Assembly: GCF_000308635.1 (NCBI RefSeq)
Contig: NZ_BAGD01000106.1
Span: 186,001-250,000 of the forward strand
Length of the DNA stretch: 64,000 nucleotides
Source of the DNA: Nocardia otitidiscaviarum NBRC 14405
GTDB lineage: Bacteria > Actinomycetota > Actinomycetes > Mycobacteriales > Mycobacteriaceae
Direction: 5' to 3'
How positions within the stretch are numbered: the stretch's first letter is position 1; the number at the start of each line of letters is the position of its first letter. Of the stretch, positions 54,424-62,550 are shown in pieces. The position numbers and the translations under genes are program-made. The notes under the pieces are model-generated. The model saw nothing but the letters and a program-made list of their open reading frames with translations. It was not told the DNA's origin and did not search any database.

Positions 54424-54765
54424 ATGCGTTGCCAACGACAGCCGTATCTCCTCCACCTCGTGCTCGGCGGTGCGACCGCTCTCGGCGTGCTCACCGGTTG
54501 CGGTTCCGGCGAATCGAGCGCCGACGAGCAGGCGTCGCCCGTCACCTGCGCTGAGTTCTTGCGGATGAGCAGCGCCGAGCAATTCGATGCGGTCGAGCGG
54601 GCGGTGCAGAACAAGCCGGGCTGGCAGCTCGAGGCGGTGGAGGGTGATGGGCCGTCGATGGCGTTGCGGGCGGCGACGACGATGGTCACGAAGAACTGCA
54701 GCCTGCCCGATGCTGCCGAGCGGACGGTCGCGGAATCGGTGCGCATCCCGTCGACGACGCCGTGA
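54424..54765 (+). CDS. Small putative lipoprotein
   Basis: 113 residues from the ATG at 54424. N-terminal helix followed by a lipobox LTGC (Cys26), then a Ser/Glu-rich linker and a small domain with one more cysteine pair (VTCAEFLRMSSAEQ and MVTKNCSLPDA) that may form a disulfide, as in many short actinobacterial DUF732-like or HdeA-like lipoproteins. It should be attached to the outer leaflet of the cytoplasmic membrane. Function unknown. Confidence 0.75.
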   Translation: MRCQRQPYLLHLVLGGATALGVLTGCGSGESSADEQASPVTCAEFLRMSSAEQFDAVERAVQNKPGWQLEAVEGDGPSMALRAATTMVTKNCSLPDAAERTVAESVRIPSTTP

Positions 54766-54798
54766 TGAGGGGACGCGGAAGACTGGTCGTCCGGGGCG

Positions 54799-55488
54799 TC
54801 AGGGGATCTGTTCGTGGATGGTGAGTAGCAGGTGGTCGAATGCGGCCACGGTGTTCGGGGGTGGGGGTGGGAGTTGGGGGAGGGCGTCGAGCAGGGCTTC
54901 GGCCAGGTCGCGCAGTTTGGTGTTGGTTTCCTGGGAGCGCCATTTCAGGACCTTGAACGCCTGGTCGGAGTTGATGTCGTACATCCGCATCAGGACGCCC
55001 TTGGCCTGTTCGATCGCCGCGCGGTTCTCCACCACTTCGGGGATCACGGTGTCGAGGGTTTCGCGTTCGGCCTCGGCGAGGGTGTCGGACAGGTCGATGT
55101 AGTAACCCGAGGTACCGACCGGTGTGCCGGTGGCGTCGAGGATGTGGTCGGCGACCAGCATTACGCGGTGCTCGACGCCGGCGGTGTCGAGGAAGCGATG
55201 GCGGCTCGAGAAGGGCTGGCCCTTGGTCAGTGACCGCGCGATGGATTCGGCGAACTGTTCGCGATCGTCCGGATGCTTGTGCGCCAACAGCAGCTCGGTG
55301 GTCGGTTCGATCTCGCCGGGGGCGTAGCCGTGCATGCGGTACACCTCGGGCGACCATTCCCAGCGTTGGGTGGCGAACCAGAAGCGGAAGCTGCCGAACC
55401 CTCGCTCGTTCGAGGTGAGCTGGTTCGGCTCACCGGTGGTGCCCGGGTACGGCGAGGCGTTTCGAGCAGGGTCGACAGTATCTGTCAT
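54799..55488 (-). CDS. PAS-ANTAR antitermination regulator
   Basis: 229 residues from the ATG at 55488. PAS_3-type sensor at about 20-120 (RFWFATQRWEWSPEVYRMHG, HPDDREQF, FLDTAGVEHRVMLVADHI) and an ANTAR RNA-binding domain at about 150-205 (RAAIEQAKGVLMRMYDINSD, then AFKVLKW). ANTAR proteins bind paired hexanucleotide stem-loops to prevent termination. Such PAS-ANTAR proteins are multiplied in Nocardia and Rhodococcus. The signal is unknown. No good ribosome-binding site is seen at either possible start. Confidence 0.88.
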   Translation of the reverse strand: MTDTVDPARNASPYPGTTGEPNQLTSNERGFGSFRFWFATQRWEWSPEVYRMHGYAPGEIEPTTELLLAHKHPDDREQFAESIARSLTKGQPFSSRHRFLDTAGVEHRVMLVADHILDATGTPVGTSGYYIDLSDTLAEAERETLDTVIPEVVENRAAIEQAKGVLMRMYDINSDQAFKVLKWRSQETNTKLRDLAEALLDALPQLPPPPPNTVAAFDHLLLTIHEQIP

Positions 55489-55674
55489 CACGCAAGTATG
55501 ACCCTCCGCGCGCGCCTCGGCGTCCTCCTCGGGATTCCACCGCTGCACGGGACCGGTGGGCTGGTTTCTCAACCCGACCGGTATCGATGGGTTATCCCCG
55601 TTCGCGCTGTCTACGCCGCGGCCGCGGGCACATCACCGAACCGGTGCAGTGACCTGTTACTCGAGTAGCTGATG

Positions 55675-55697
55675 GTTTGTTCGTCGCTCGGCGGGTA
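55675..55697 (+). promoter_or_regulatory. SigB/SigF-like promoter
   Basis: GTTT at 55675-55678 and GGGTA at 55693-55697 with a 14-nt spacer, matching the general stress sigma factor consensus of actinobacteria. It lies about 70 bp upstream of the KGG stress protein gene. Confidence 0.5.
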
Positions 55698-55765
55698 GAG
55701 CCTGAACGTGGATGGCCACACCGGGCGCATCCACTTCATAACTCCCGACACAGGAGGTGTGACAC

Positions 55766-55966
55766 ATGGCTGATCCGAACAACCCCGGACAGTTCGGCAA
55801 CCGCTCCGACACCGCAGAGGCGGCCAGCAAGGGCGGACAGGCCAGCACCGGCAGCTTCGGTGAACCCAACGCCGCCGACCCGCACGAGGCCGGGCGCAAG
55901 GGTGCCGAAGCCCAGCCGCAGGAGGCGAAGGTCAAGGGCGGCCAGCACAGCCACGGCGGCCACTGA
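55766..55966 (+). CDS. KGG-motif (Con-10-like) general stress protein
   Basis: 66 residues, hydrophilic, glycine-rich and disordered, with KGG motifs (EAASKGGQAS and KVKGGQHSHGGH) and no hydrophobic core. This matches stress-induced KGG/Con-10/GsiB-like proteins. ATG with GGAGG 8 nt upstream. The promoter-like GTTT-N14-GGGTA fits stress induction. Confidence 0.85.
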   Translation: MADPNNPGQFGNRSDTAEAASKGGQASTGSFGEPNAADPHEAGRKGAEAQPQEAKVKGGQHSHGGH

Positions 55967-56085
55967 CCGCGTCATCGCGCGGGCCGGGTACAGACTCCCC
56001 CGGCCCGCGCACCGCGTTCAGCGGTAGGCCCTTGAAAGTCGTTCTGTCGCACAGTGATCGCGCCGAACTGCGCGGGACCCCGTAT

Positions 56086-56388
56086 TCAGTTCGTATTCAC
56101 GGTGTGATCCGCGATGGCGGCGGTGACCGGGCAGCCCTCGCCGACCGCGGACGGTTCGATGCCGTCGAAGATCGTGTCGAGGACGGCGGCGCGGTCGAGA
56201 GTGGGCGGGAAGATGTGGGTAGCGCGGGCACTGCGGATGACCGCGTGCAGGACAGCGGCGTAGATGTGAGTGCGGGGGACGGTCAGGCGCCAGCCGTGGC
56301 GTTCGCGGGCGCGCAATCGGGCGTCGATGGTGTCGAGGACGTCCACGATGACCTGGATCTCGATTCGGTCGGTGTCATCGCAGGGCAT
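56086..56388 (-). CDS. Small protein of the XRE/DUF397 locus, second gene
   Basis: 100 residues from the ATG at 56388, inside the last codons of the gene before it (14-bp overlap). RIEIQVIVDVLDTIDARLRA, then HIYAAVLHAVIRSARATHIF; mostly helical. No family recognised. Translational coupling with the 128-residue gene suggests the pair works together. Confidence 0.55.
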   Translation of the reverse strand: MPCDDTDRIEIQVIVDVLDTIDARLRARERHGWRLTVPRTHIYAAVLHAVIRSARATHIFPPTLDRAAVLDTIFDGIEPSAVGEGCPVTAAIADHTVNTN

Positions 56389-56761
56389 GGCGGCCGCCGA
56401 AAAATGTTGCGCCGTAGCCGAACAGGTTCCGCACGTGTGCCAGCCAGGACCTGGAGGGTGTGACGGACGTGGGGGTGGCGCGCGGATCGAGCACCATCCG
56501 TCCGGTCGCGACCAGCGCATCGCGGGCGCGCCGCCGGACTCGACAGCGATCCGTTCCGCATGCGAGATGCACCTGCATGGCGCGGTGGGCCCGGTCGGCC
56601 GTCAGGTCACCCGGATCTGTGTGGCACGACCCCAATCCACGCACGGCGTACCCGATGGGGGCGGTCGCGCCGGTCGCCGGTTCAGCCTGGGGAGTCTGCC
56701 GTCTCTCACGTTCGATGCGGTCGATGATCGCCTGCACCGACCACGGGTTATAGCCGGACAT
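56375..56761 (-). CDS. Small protein of the XRE/DUF397 locus, first gene
   Basis: 128 residues. ATG at 56761 with GGGAGG 7 nt upstream, a strong signal. The N-terminus MSGYNPWSVQAIIDRIERER is charged and helical; the middle has HLACGTDRCRVRRRARDALV with a cysteine pair. No known family. It is divergent from the XRE regulator, and so may be its target. Confidence 0.6.
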   Translation of the reverse strand: MSGYNPWSVQAIIDRIERERRQTPQAEPATGATAPIGYAVRGLGSCHTDPGDLTADRAHRAMQVHLACGTDRCRVRRRARDALVATGRMVLDPRATPTSVTPSRSWLAHVRNLFGYGATFFGGRHALR

Positions 56762-56939
56762 TTCGATACCTCCCTGTCGTCGCTCGATTCAGGACACCAC
56801 CGAGCCGTACAGGGTTAGGGTGAAACCGGGTATCCGATGAAGATTCGTCCAAACTCCCATGTGCCAATCCGAAAATGTTGTGAGCAGCACCCGATTCCGC
56901 GACCGGCTCGACCCGATTTCGACCGTGATGGAGCACGCG

Positions 56940-57857
56940 ATGGCCACCGCACATGACGACGACCCTGCTGAAGTAGCCTCGAGTTCAACGCTTCCACGCC
57001 GACAACTCGGCCGGTTCCTACGGGAGTGGCGTGACGCCAACGGATTCACCCTCGCTGCTGCCGCAAGCCTGGTAGACCTGTCCACATCCGCGCTCCAGCG
57101 CATCGAGGCCGGACAGACTCAGAAGGTGCGCAAGCAGGACGTGCGCGCGCTGTGCGAGGTATACGGTGTCGGTCCCGCCGACACCGCCGCGGCCATCGAC
57201 CTGGCTGTTTTAGCTCGGACCCAAGGCTGGTATCACGCCTACGGTGGCCTGTACTCCGAGGCGTTCAATATGTACACCGGACTCGAGGCCGCCGCGTACC
57301 GGCTGATCACCTACCACGAACACGTCCCCGGCCTGCTGCAGACCGCCGACTACGCGCGTGCCGTGATCGGTGCGTATCCCGGTTTCACCGACGCCAGTGA
57401 TATCGACCGTCGCGTCGAGCATCGGATGAGACGACAGACCATCGTCACTCGCAAGACGAGACCCGTCCTGCTGGAGGTATTACTGCACGAATCTGCGTTG
57501 CACCGCGTGATCGGCGGCCCGCGCGTCATGGCGACTCAACTGCGTCACCTCGCCGAGGTGTCGAAGCTGCCCAACGTCACCCTGCGAATTCACCCCTACA
57601 CTGCCGGGCTGACCTGGGGAATGCCACGTGGATCGTTCACTGTTCTGGAGTTCGACGCCGCCGATGGAGGCGTCGGCGAACCGCCGATCGTGTACATCGA
57701 GGGCGGGCCTACTCAGGACGTGTATCTGGAAAAGCCGGACGAAGTGCGACTCTATAGTGAGCTGGCTTCGGCTATCCGAAGCACGGCGCTGGAGGACACA
57801 CCGACCCGGAATCTCATTCGCCGGGTTACGAAGGAGTTCGAGCATGGCGAGCATTGA
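56940..57857 (+). CDS. XRE helix-turn-helix regulator with DUF5753 domain
   Basis: 305 residues. XRE HTH at about residues 20-75 (LGRFLREWRDANGFTLAAAA, LSTSALQRIEAGQTQKVR), then DUF5753 with EAAAYRLITYHEHVPGLLQT and HESALHRVIGGPRVM. The nearest known group is the Scr1-type regulators of actinomycetes, typically paired with a DUF397 protein, as here. The ATG at 56940 has GGAG 6 nt upstream; an ATG at 56928 and one at 56859 are less likely. The next gene starts inside its end. Confidence 0.9.
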   Translation: MATAHDDDPAEVASSSTLPRRQLGRFLREWRDANGFTLAAAASLVDLSTSALQRIEAGQTQKVRKQDVRALCEVYGVGPADTAAAIDLAVLARTQGWYHAYGGLYSEAFNMYTGLEAAAYRLITYHEHVPGLLQTADYARAVIGAYPGFTDASDIDRRVEHRMRRQTIVTRKTRPVLLEVLLHESALHRVIGGPRVMATQLRHLAEVSKLPNVTLRIHPYTAGLTWGMPRGSFTVLEFDAADGGVGEPPIVYIEGGPTQDVYLEKPDEVRLYSELASAIRSTALEDTPTRNLIRRVTKEFEHGEH

Positions 57858-58056
57858 CCTGTCCGGAGCCGCGTGGTTCAAGAGTAGCCACAGCGGCAGC
57901 CAAGGCGATTGTGTCGAGATCGCGTGGCTGCCCGAAGGCCGTGTCGGAGTGCGGGATTCGAAGAATCCGACCGGCCCGGCCCTGGTTTTCACCCCCGGCG
58001 CGTGGGATGCCTTCACCGCGAGCACGGCACACGGGGAGTTCGACCGCCCGGCGTGA
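57844..58056 (+). CDS. DUF397 protein
   Basis: 70 residues: AAWFKSSHSGSQGDCVEIAW, then GRVGVRDSKNPTGPALVFTP and WDAFTAS, the whole DUF397 domain. DUF397 proteins form regulator-partner pairs with XRE/DUF5753 proteins, some acting in a toxin-antitoxin-like fashion. Overlaps the end of the XRE gene by 14 bp. Confidence 0.92.
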   Translation: MASIDLSGAAWFKSSHSGSQGDCVEIAWLPEGRVGVRDSKNPTGPALVFTPGAWDAFTASTAHGEFDRPA

Positions 58057-58084
58057 TCTGCGATGCGGTCTTCGGGTGCGTCGC

Positions 58085-58339
58085 CTAGACGGACGGGTTC
58101 TGTGGTTTGCGGCGGCGCAGTCGCTGGCGGATTCGGGCGCGGACGCCGACGGGGGTCTCGGACGCGGGGACGGTGGGGGGCTGTTCCGCCGCGGTCGCCT
58201 GCACGTACCGGATGTGCAGTTGTTCGCGGACCTGGTCCGGGGTGTACGCGCGGCGGCGGCGCTCGGCGCGCACGATCACCACGCCGGTCGCCACGACGCC
58301 GGCCGCACCCGCCAATCCCACTGCCTTCCACCACCTCAT
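58085..58339 (-). CDS. Small single-helix membrane protein
   Basis: 84 residues. N-terminal membrane helix (WWKAVGLAGAAGVVATGVVI) followed by a strongly basic cytoplasmic tail, RAERRRRAYTPDQVREQLHI, which ends in an Arg/Lys-rich stretch. Such proteins are common in Nocardia; their function is not known. It is divergent from the 192-residue gene, with 18 bp between starts. Confidence 0.65.
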   Translation of the reverse strand: MRWWKAVGLAGAAGVVATGVVIVRAERRRRAYTPDQVREQLHIRYVQATAAEQPPTVPASETPVGVRARIRQRLRRRKPQNPSV

Positions 58340-58357
58340 ACCGCATAGGCTACGTCC

Positions 58358-58936
58358 ATGACGGGGACGAGCATCGGACTCGACCGGGCGATCGAGCTCA
58401 CCAGGACCGGTGACATCTGGTTGTTTCGTGGGTATTCGGCGGCCGATCGGGCGATTCGGATGACGACGAACAGTCCGGTGAACCATGTCGGCATGTCGGT
58501 GGTGCTCGATGATCTGCCCGCGCTGATCTGGCACGCGGAGCTCGGTCGGTCGCTGCCCGATATGTGGACGGGTACGGCGCATCGGGGCGTCCAACTGCAC
58601 AATCTGCGCGACGCCGTGCTGGTGTGGGCGCACCGCTACGGCCAGCGGGCCTGGTTGCGGCAATTGGATCGTCCGGTGACCCGCGAGATGGAAGACAGCC
58701 TGCTGCGCACCATCGCCCGGCTCGACGGGACACCCTTCCCGTCCACCGCGAGCCTCGCCGGACGCTGGCTGCGCGGCCGAATCCGCATACCGCCGATGGG
58801 GTTGCTACCGCAGCGCCGCAGCCCCAATTGGTATGACCCGGGCCGGTTTTGGAGCGGGGACGAATTGCGATTGGAGAACGGTTTCGAGCTGGGCGGCGAG
58901 ATCGAGGTGCGGGTGCCGGACCCACCGAACACCTGA
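58358..58936 (+). CDS. Permuted-papain-fold-like protein lacking the catalytic cysteine
   Basis: 192 residues. GDIWLFRGYSAADRAIR and NHVGMSVVLDD with the conserved His resemble YiiX/NlpC-P60-like permuted papain hydrolases. The C-terminus (MGLLPQRRSPNWYDPGRFWS, then GDELRL) is also family-like, but no cysteine exists in the protein: the segment that should carry it is missing directly before MGLLP. If this reading is right, it is an inactive, internally deleted copy. Confidence in the fold is moderate. Confidence 0.6.
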   Translation: MTGTSIGLDRAIELTRTGDIWLFRGYSAADRAIRMTTNSPVNHVGMSVVLDDLPALIWHAELGRSLPDMWTGTAHRGVQLHNLRDAVLVWAHRYGQRAWLRQLDRPVTREMEDSLLRTIARLDGTPFPSTASLAGRWLRGRIRIPPMGLLPQRRSPNWYDPGRFWSGDELRLENGFELGGEIEVRVPDPPNT

Positions 58937-59094
58937 CGTCGGTCCGAAACCGGCCCCGATCACGCACGGACTACCGCGGCGCTGATCTCGGCGACCTCGG
59001 ATGGCGCGCACGTTCCGGGCGACAGACCGCCCACGACGCACACTCCCGGCAGACGGGTCGGGTTCGCACCCGACTCGAATGCCGACACGTTCGA

Positions 59095-59730
59095 CTACCG
59101 CACTCGAGCGCCCCCGAATACGGTGAGCAGGTCCGATTTCCGGCCCCGGAACTCACTCGCCGCGAGCGCCTGCTCGACGGTGAGCATGCCCGAGGCCAAC
59201 CCCAACACGACGGCGGAATCCCCGCGCAGCACCGTGTCGGGCTCGTCGCCACGGCTGCGCTCGACGCTCGCGCCGGTCTCGTCCACGTGCACGACGACGG
59301 TCTCGTCATCGACGGTGAACCCGATGGTCGTCGGCGCGTCGGTGCGCCGGTCGCGCAGCAGCGCGTCGAGGGCGACCACCAGCCAGTATCCGCGGAAGGT
59401 GTCGTCGCCCGGACCGGAGATCATCAGCGGGGTGCTCCATTTCACCAGCGCGGCAACGGTATCGCGGAGCTCCCTGCCCCAGGGCGTGAGCGTGTACGCG
59501 ACACCGTTGCTCTCGGTGTCGAGGGTGCGCGCGACGACGCCCACTTCCTCGAGCTCCCGCAGCCGGGAGGCGAGCAGATTCGTCGCGATCCCCGGCAGCC
59601 CGCTCAGCAGCTCGTTGTAGCGCGCCGGACCGACCAGCAGCTCCCGCACGATGAGCAGGCTCCACCGCGCGCCGACCACATCGAGCGCCCGCGCCAGCCC
59701 GCAATATTGACCGTAGGACCGCTGTGCCAT
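59095..59730 (-). CDS. HxlR-type winged-helix regulator with C-terminal SCP2-like domain
   Basis: 211 residues. HxlR domain at residues 5-100: YGQYCGLARALDVVGARWSL, VRELLVGPARYNELLSGLPG, LASRLRELEEVGVVAR and YTLTPWGRELR. The C-terminal 90 residues have the SCP2/sterol-carrier-like pattern FTVDDETVVVHVDE. The conserved early Cys may be redox-active. GGAGG before the ATG at 59730. Target unknown; no adjacent enzyme on the divergent side. Confidence 0.9.
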   Translation of the reverse strand: MAQRSYGQYCGLARALDVVGARWSLLIVRELLVGPARYNELLSGLPGIATNLLASRLRELEEVGVVARTLDTESNGVAYTLTPWGRELRDTVAALVKWSTPLMISGPGDDTFRGYWLVVALDALLRDRRTDAPTTIGFTVDDETVVVHVDETGASVERSRGDEPDTVLRGDSAVVLGLASGMLTVEQALAASEFRGRKSDLLTVFGGARVR

Positions 59731-59880
59731 GGCCCTCCTCCGCCGCGCTTGACTTTTTGCATCTTGCTTGACTGCACGATACTCCGGGGATCATCCAGGG
59801 TGCTGGCGCGCGCTGGGCACTCGTCCACACGATCGGGAAGACCGCCCGCCACGCCGGGTACGCCGACATCGCCCGCTAGC

Positions 59881-60945
59881 TCATCGACGGCGTGAGCGGC
59901 CGGTGATCGACCGAGGAGTCCGGTCGATCACCGATGCACCGTCCACGACGGGCGACGAGATCCGTTCGGAGGCTTGATGGTTCGCGCGGGAGCGGGTGGT
60001 GGTGGGAGTTTCGCCGGTGTGGCGGCGGTAGATGCGGCGGAAGGCGGCGGGGTCGGCGTAGCCGACGGCGGCGGCTACGGCGTCGATGGGGTCGCGGGTG
60101 GTGGTGAGCAGGGTGGCGGCGTGGCCGACGCGCAGGCGGTGGACGAATTCGGTGGGGGTGATGCCGAGATGCTCGTGGGTGCGGCGGGTCAGGGTGCGCG
60201 GGGAAACGGCTGCGGCGCTGGCCAATTCGGTCAGGGTCAGTTGGCGGTGGAGATGGGTGGTGACATGTTGTTCGACGGCGCGCAGAGTGGGGTCGGAGGC
60301 GCGCAGGTGCTCGAGGACCATGTAGCGCGACTGCGACATGCGGGCGTCCAGGACCAGGTAGCGGGCCACCCGGTGAGCCAGATCGGGACCGGACAGCCGG
60401 GCCAGCAGAGCGAGGACCAGGTCGGCGTGCGCGAAGGCCGCGCCAGCGGTGAGGACGGAGCCGCCGTCCACCACCATACGGTCGGCGCGGACGGTGATGT
60501 CGGGATGCATCCTGGTGAACAGCGGGGCCAGCCACCAGGTGGTGGTCGCCTCGCGCCCCGCGAGCAGACCGGCGGCGGCCAGCACGAAGGTGGCCGAGCA
60601 CGAGGCGGCCACCGTGGCACCGTTCGCGGCGGCGTCGCGAATCAGGTCGATGGCGCGCAGCGTGTCGGGGCGGGCCAGCAAGGCGCGCACGCGGGATGCG
60701 CTGGCGGCCGACGGACCGGGTAGCACCAGCACATCGCCCGGCCCGAATTCATTGCCTACCAGGGGGATACGATTCGTCACCGCGATATCGCGCCCGGTGC
60801 CGGACCGCACCGGGTCGCCGTCCACCGATACCACCCGCTGGCGCAGACGGAGATCGTCGGCGAACCCGGCCGCCGTATCGACGACGTCGATCCCCAACCC
60901 CAGCGCGCCCTCCAGCACTCCGTCCAACACCAGGTGGGTGATCAT
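59881..60945 (-). CDS. GlxA-family AraC-type regulator
   Basis: 354 residues. N-terminal DJ-1/PfpI-like domain with the nucleophile-elbow-like VAASCSATFVLAAAGLLAGR and the TTTWWLA segment; C-terminal AraC HTH (LTLTELASAAAVSPRTLTRR, then VAAAVGYADPAAFRRIYRRH). These proteins usually repress or activate catabolic genes. It is divergent from the dienelactone hydrolase gene, with 76 bp between, so that gene may be the target. A basic C-terminal tail of about 30 residues is unusual. Confidence 0.9.
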   Translation of the reverse strand: MITHLVLDGVLEGALGLGIDVVDTAAGFADDLRLRQRVVSVDGDPVRSGTGRDIAVTNRIPLVGNEFGPGDVLVLPGPSAASASRVRALLARPDTLRAIDLIRDAAANGATVAASCSATFVLAAAGLLAGREATTTWWLAPLFTRMHPDITVRADRMVVDGGSVLTAGAAFAHADLVLALLARLSGPDLAHRVARYLVLDARMSQSRYMVLEHLRASDPTLRAVEQHVTTHLHRQLTLTELASAAAVSPRTLTRRTHEHLGITPTEFVHRLRVGHAATLLTTTRDPIDAVAAAVGYADPAAFRRIYRRHTGETPTTTRSRANHQASERISSPVVDGASVIDRTPRSITGRSRRR

Positions 60946-61021
60946 ATGGCGAGATTAGACCGAAGTATGGCGTTCCGGTCAATGGTGGAGCCGGTCCGAC
61001 ACCGGCAGGGTGCACATCGTG

Positions 61022-61831
61022 ATGAGACATTCCTCGGATGATCCGCTCGACGACTTCACGCGCCGGGAGATCACCCTCGACGACACCACCCGTACGGTCC
61101 GGGTGAGCGGCACCGGCCCCGCGGTGATCGTGATGGCGGAGATGCCGGGCATCAGTCCGGACGTGGCCCGCTTCGCGCGGTGGGTGCGCGCCGCCGGGCT
61201 CACCGTCTACCTGCCCTCGCTGTTCGGTCGCGACGGCGCGTATCCACACGCCGACGAAGGGGCCGAGGTTTTCCGGAAGGTCTGTGTCAGTGCGGAATTC
61301 CGCGCGTTCGGCGCGGGAAGGTCCAGCGCGGTCACCGGATGGCTGCGCGCGCTGGCCCGCCTCGCCCACGAGGAATGCGGCGGACCGGGCGTCGGCGCGC
61401 TGGGCATGTGCTTCACCGGCAATTTCGCACTCACCATGATGCTGGAGCCCACGACGCTCGCGCCGGTCCTGTGCCAGCCCTCGCTCCCCCTCGACGATCC
61501 CGGCGGACTGGAGATCTCCCCCGAGGAGCTGTCCACCATCCGACAGCGCCTGGACCGCGACGACCTCACCGTGCGCGCCTGCCGCTTCGCGGGTGACCGC
61601 TTCTGCACCGCCCAGCGCTTCGCCGCCTACGCCGCGGCACTCGGCCCCCGCTTCGAACCCCGCGTCCTCCCCGACTCGGCGGCGAATCCGGCCCCACCGC
61701 CCTTCTTCGCCCAGCATGTCGCCAGCCCGCACAGCGTCGTCACCGCCCACCTCGTCGACGCCGAGGGCGAGCCCACCACGCGGGCGCGCGACGAGATCAT
61801 CGCCTTCCTCACCGAGCGACTCACGGGGTAA
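61022..61831 (+). CDS. Dienelactone hydrolase-family protein
   Basis: 269 residues from the ATG at 61022; GTG codons at 61010 and 61019 are alternatives. Alpha/beta-hydrolase with the DLH nucleophile motif VGALGMCFTGNFAL, Cys in place of Ser as in dienelactone hydrolases, and VIVMAEMPGISPDVARFARW near the start. The late His is in AHLVDAEGEPT or nearby. The substrate is unknown. The 3' end overlaps that of the convergent isochorismatase gene by 11 bp. Confidence 0.86.
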   Translation: MRHSSDDPLDDFTRREITLDDTTRTVRVSGTGPAVIVMAEMPGISPDVARFARWVRAAGLTVYLPSLFGRDGAYPHADEGAEVFRKVCVSAEFRAFGAGRSSAVTGWLRALARLAHEECGGPGVGALGMCFTGNFALTMMLEPTTLAPVLCQPSLPLDDPGGLEISPEELSTIRQRLDRDDLTVRACRFAGDRFCTAQRFAAYAAALGPRFEPRVLPDSAANPAPPPFFAQHVASPHSVVTAHLVDAEGEPTTRARDEIIAFLTERLTG

Positions 61832-62426
61832 GCGCGTCGACCGACGGCACGACCACACCGAACAGGTCGCCGATGGCGGTGAGGGCGGCGGTCTGTAAAT
61901 CAGCCGCGGACACCGTGGTGCCGTCCGGACCCGACAGCGGCCGGGTGGCGGTCGCGTCGGCGACGACGGTGGGTCGGTAGCCGCGGTAGCAGGCCCCCTC
62001 CGCGGTGAACTGCACGCACATATGTGTCATGAATCCGGCGAGCACCAACTCCGTTCCGGAGCCGAGCCGGCGCAGCGCATCCGCGAGTTCGGTGTCATGG
62101 AATCCGTTCGGCACCCGCTTGACCACCACCGGCTCCCCCGGCAGCGGCGCTACGGCGGGGTGGATCGCGCCGATGTCCGCGCGAATATCGTACGGGCCGC
62201 CGGGCCCGCCGTCGTTGACGATGTGCACGATCGGGCGGCCCAAGTCCCGGGCCGCCGCCAGCAGCCGCGCCGCCGCGGCCAGGGCCGCGTCGGCGTCCGG
62301 GAGCGCCATGACGCCGGTGGTGTAGGTGTTCTGGAAGTCGATCATCACCAGCGTGGCCTCGGCGAGCCGGGGCGGCTGCGAGTCGAGGCCGCTGACGGTG
62401 CGCAGAGTCGGTGCGGCACTGGTCAT
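61821..62426 (-). CDS. Isochorismatase-family cysteine hydrolase
   Basis: 201 residues from the ATG at 62426. Catalytic triad of the cysteine hydrolase family: Asp in LVMIDFQNTY, Lys in VVVKRVPNGFHDTEL and Cys in GFMTHMCVQFTAEGA with the adjacent cis-peptide motif. Such enzymes include nicotinamidase, N-carbamoyl hydrolases and isochorismatases; the actual substrate is undetermined. Divergent from a GlxA-type regulator, the usual pairing in actinomycetes, so it is the probable target. Confidence 0.9.
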   Translation of the reverse strand: MTSAAPTLRTVSGLDSQPPRLAEATLVMIDFQNTYTTGVMALPDADAALAAAARLLAAARDLGRPIVHIVNDGGPGGPYDIRADIGAIHPAVAPLPGEPVVVKRVPNGFHDTELADALRRLGSGTELVLAGFMTHMCVQFTAEGACYRGYRPTVVADATATRPLSGPDGTTVSAADLQTAALTAIGDLFGVVVPSVDALTP

Positions 62427-62550
62427 CTCGGTGTGTCCCTTCGGTGGGTGAACTTGACGGAGTTCACGATCGCGCATCCCGAACGCACTCGACAGTGGCT
62501 TACGTGCCTACAATCGACGGAATCGGGCCATCGATAGCGGAAGGGTCGCC

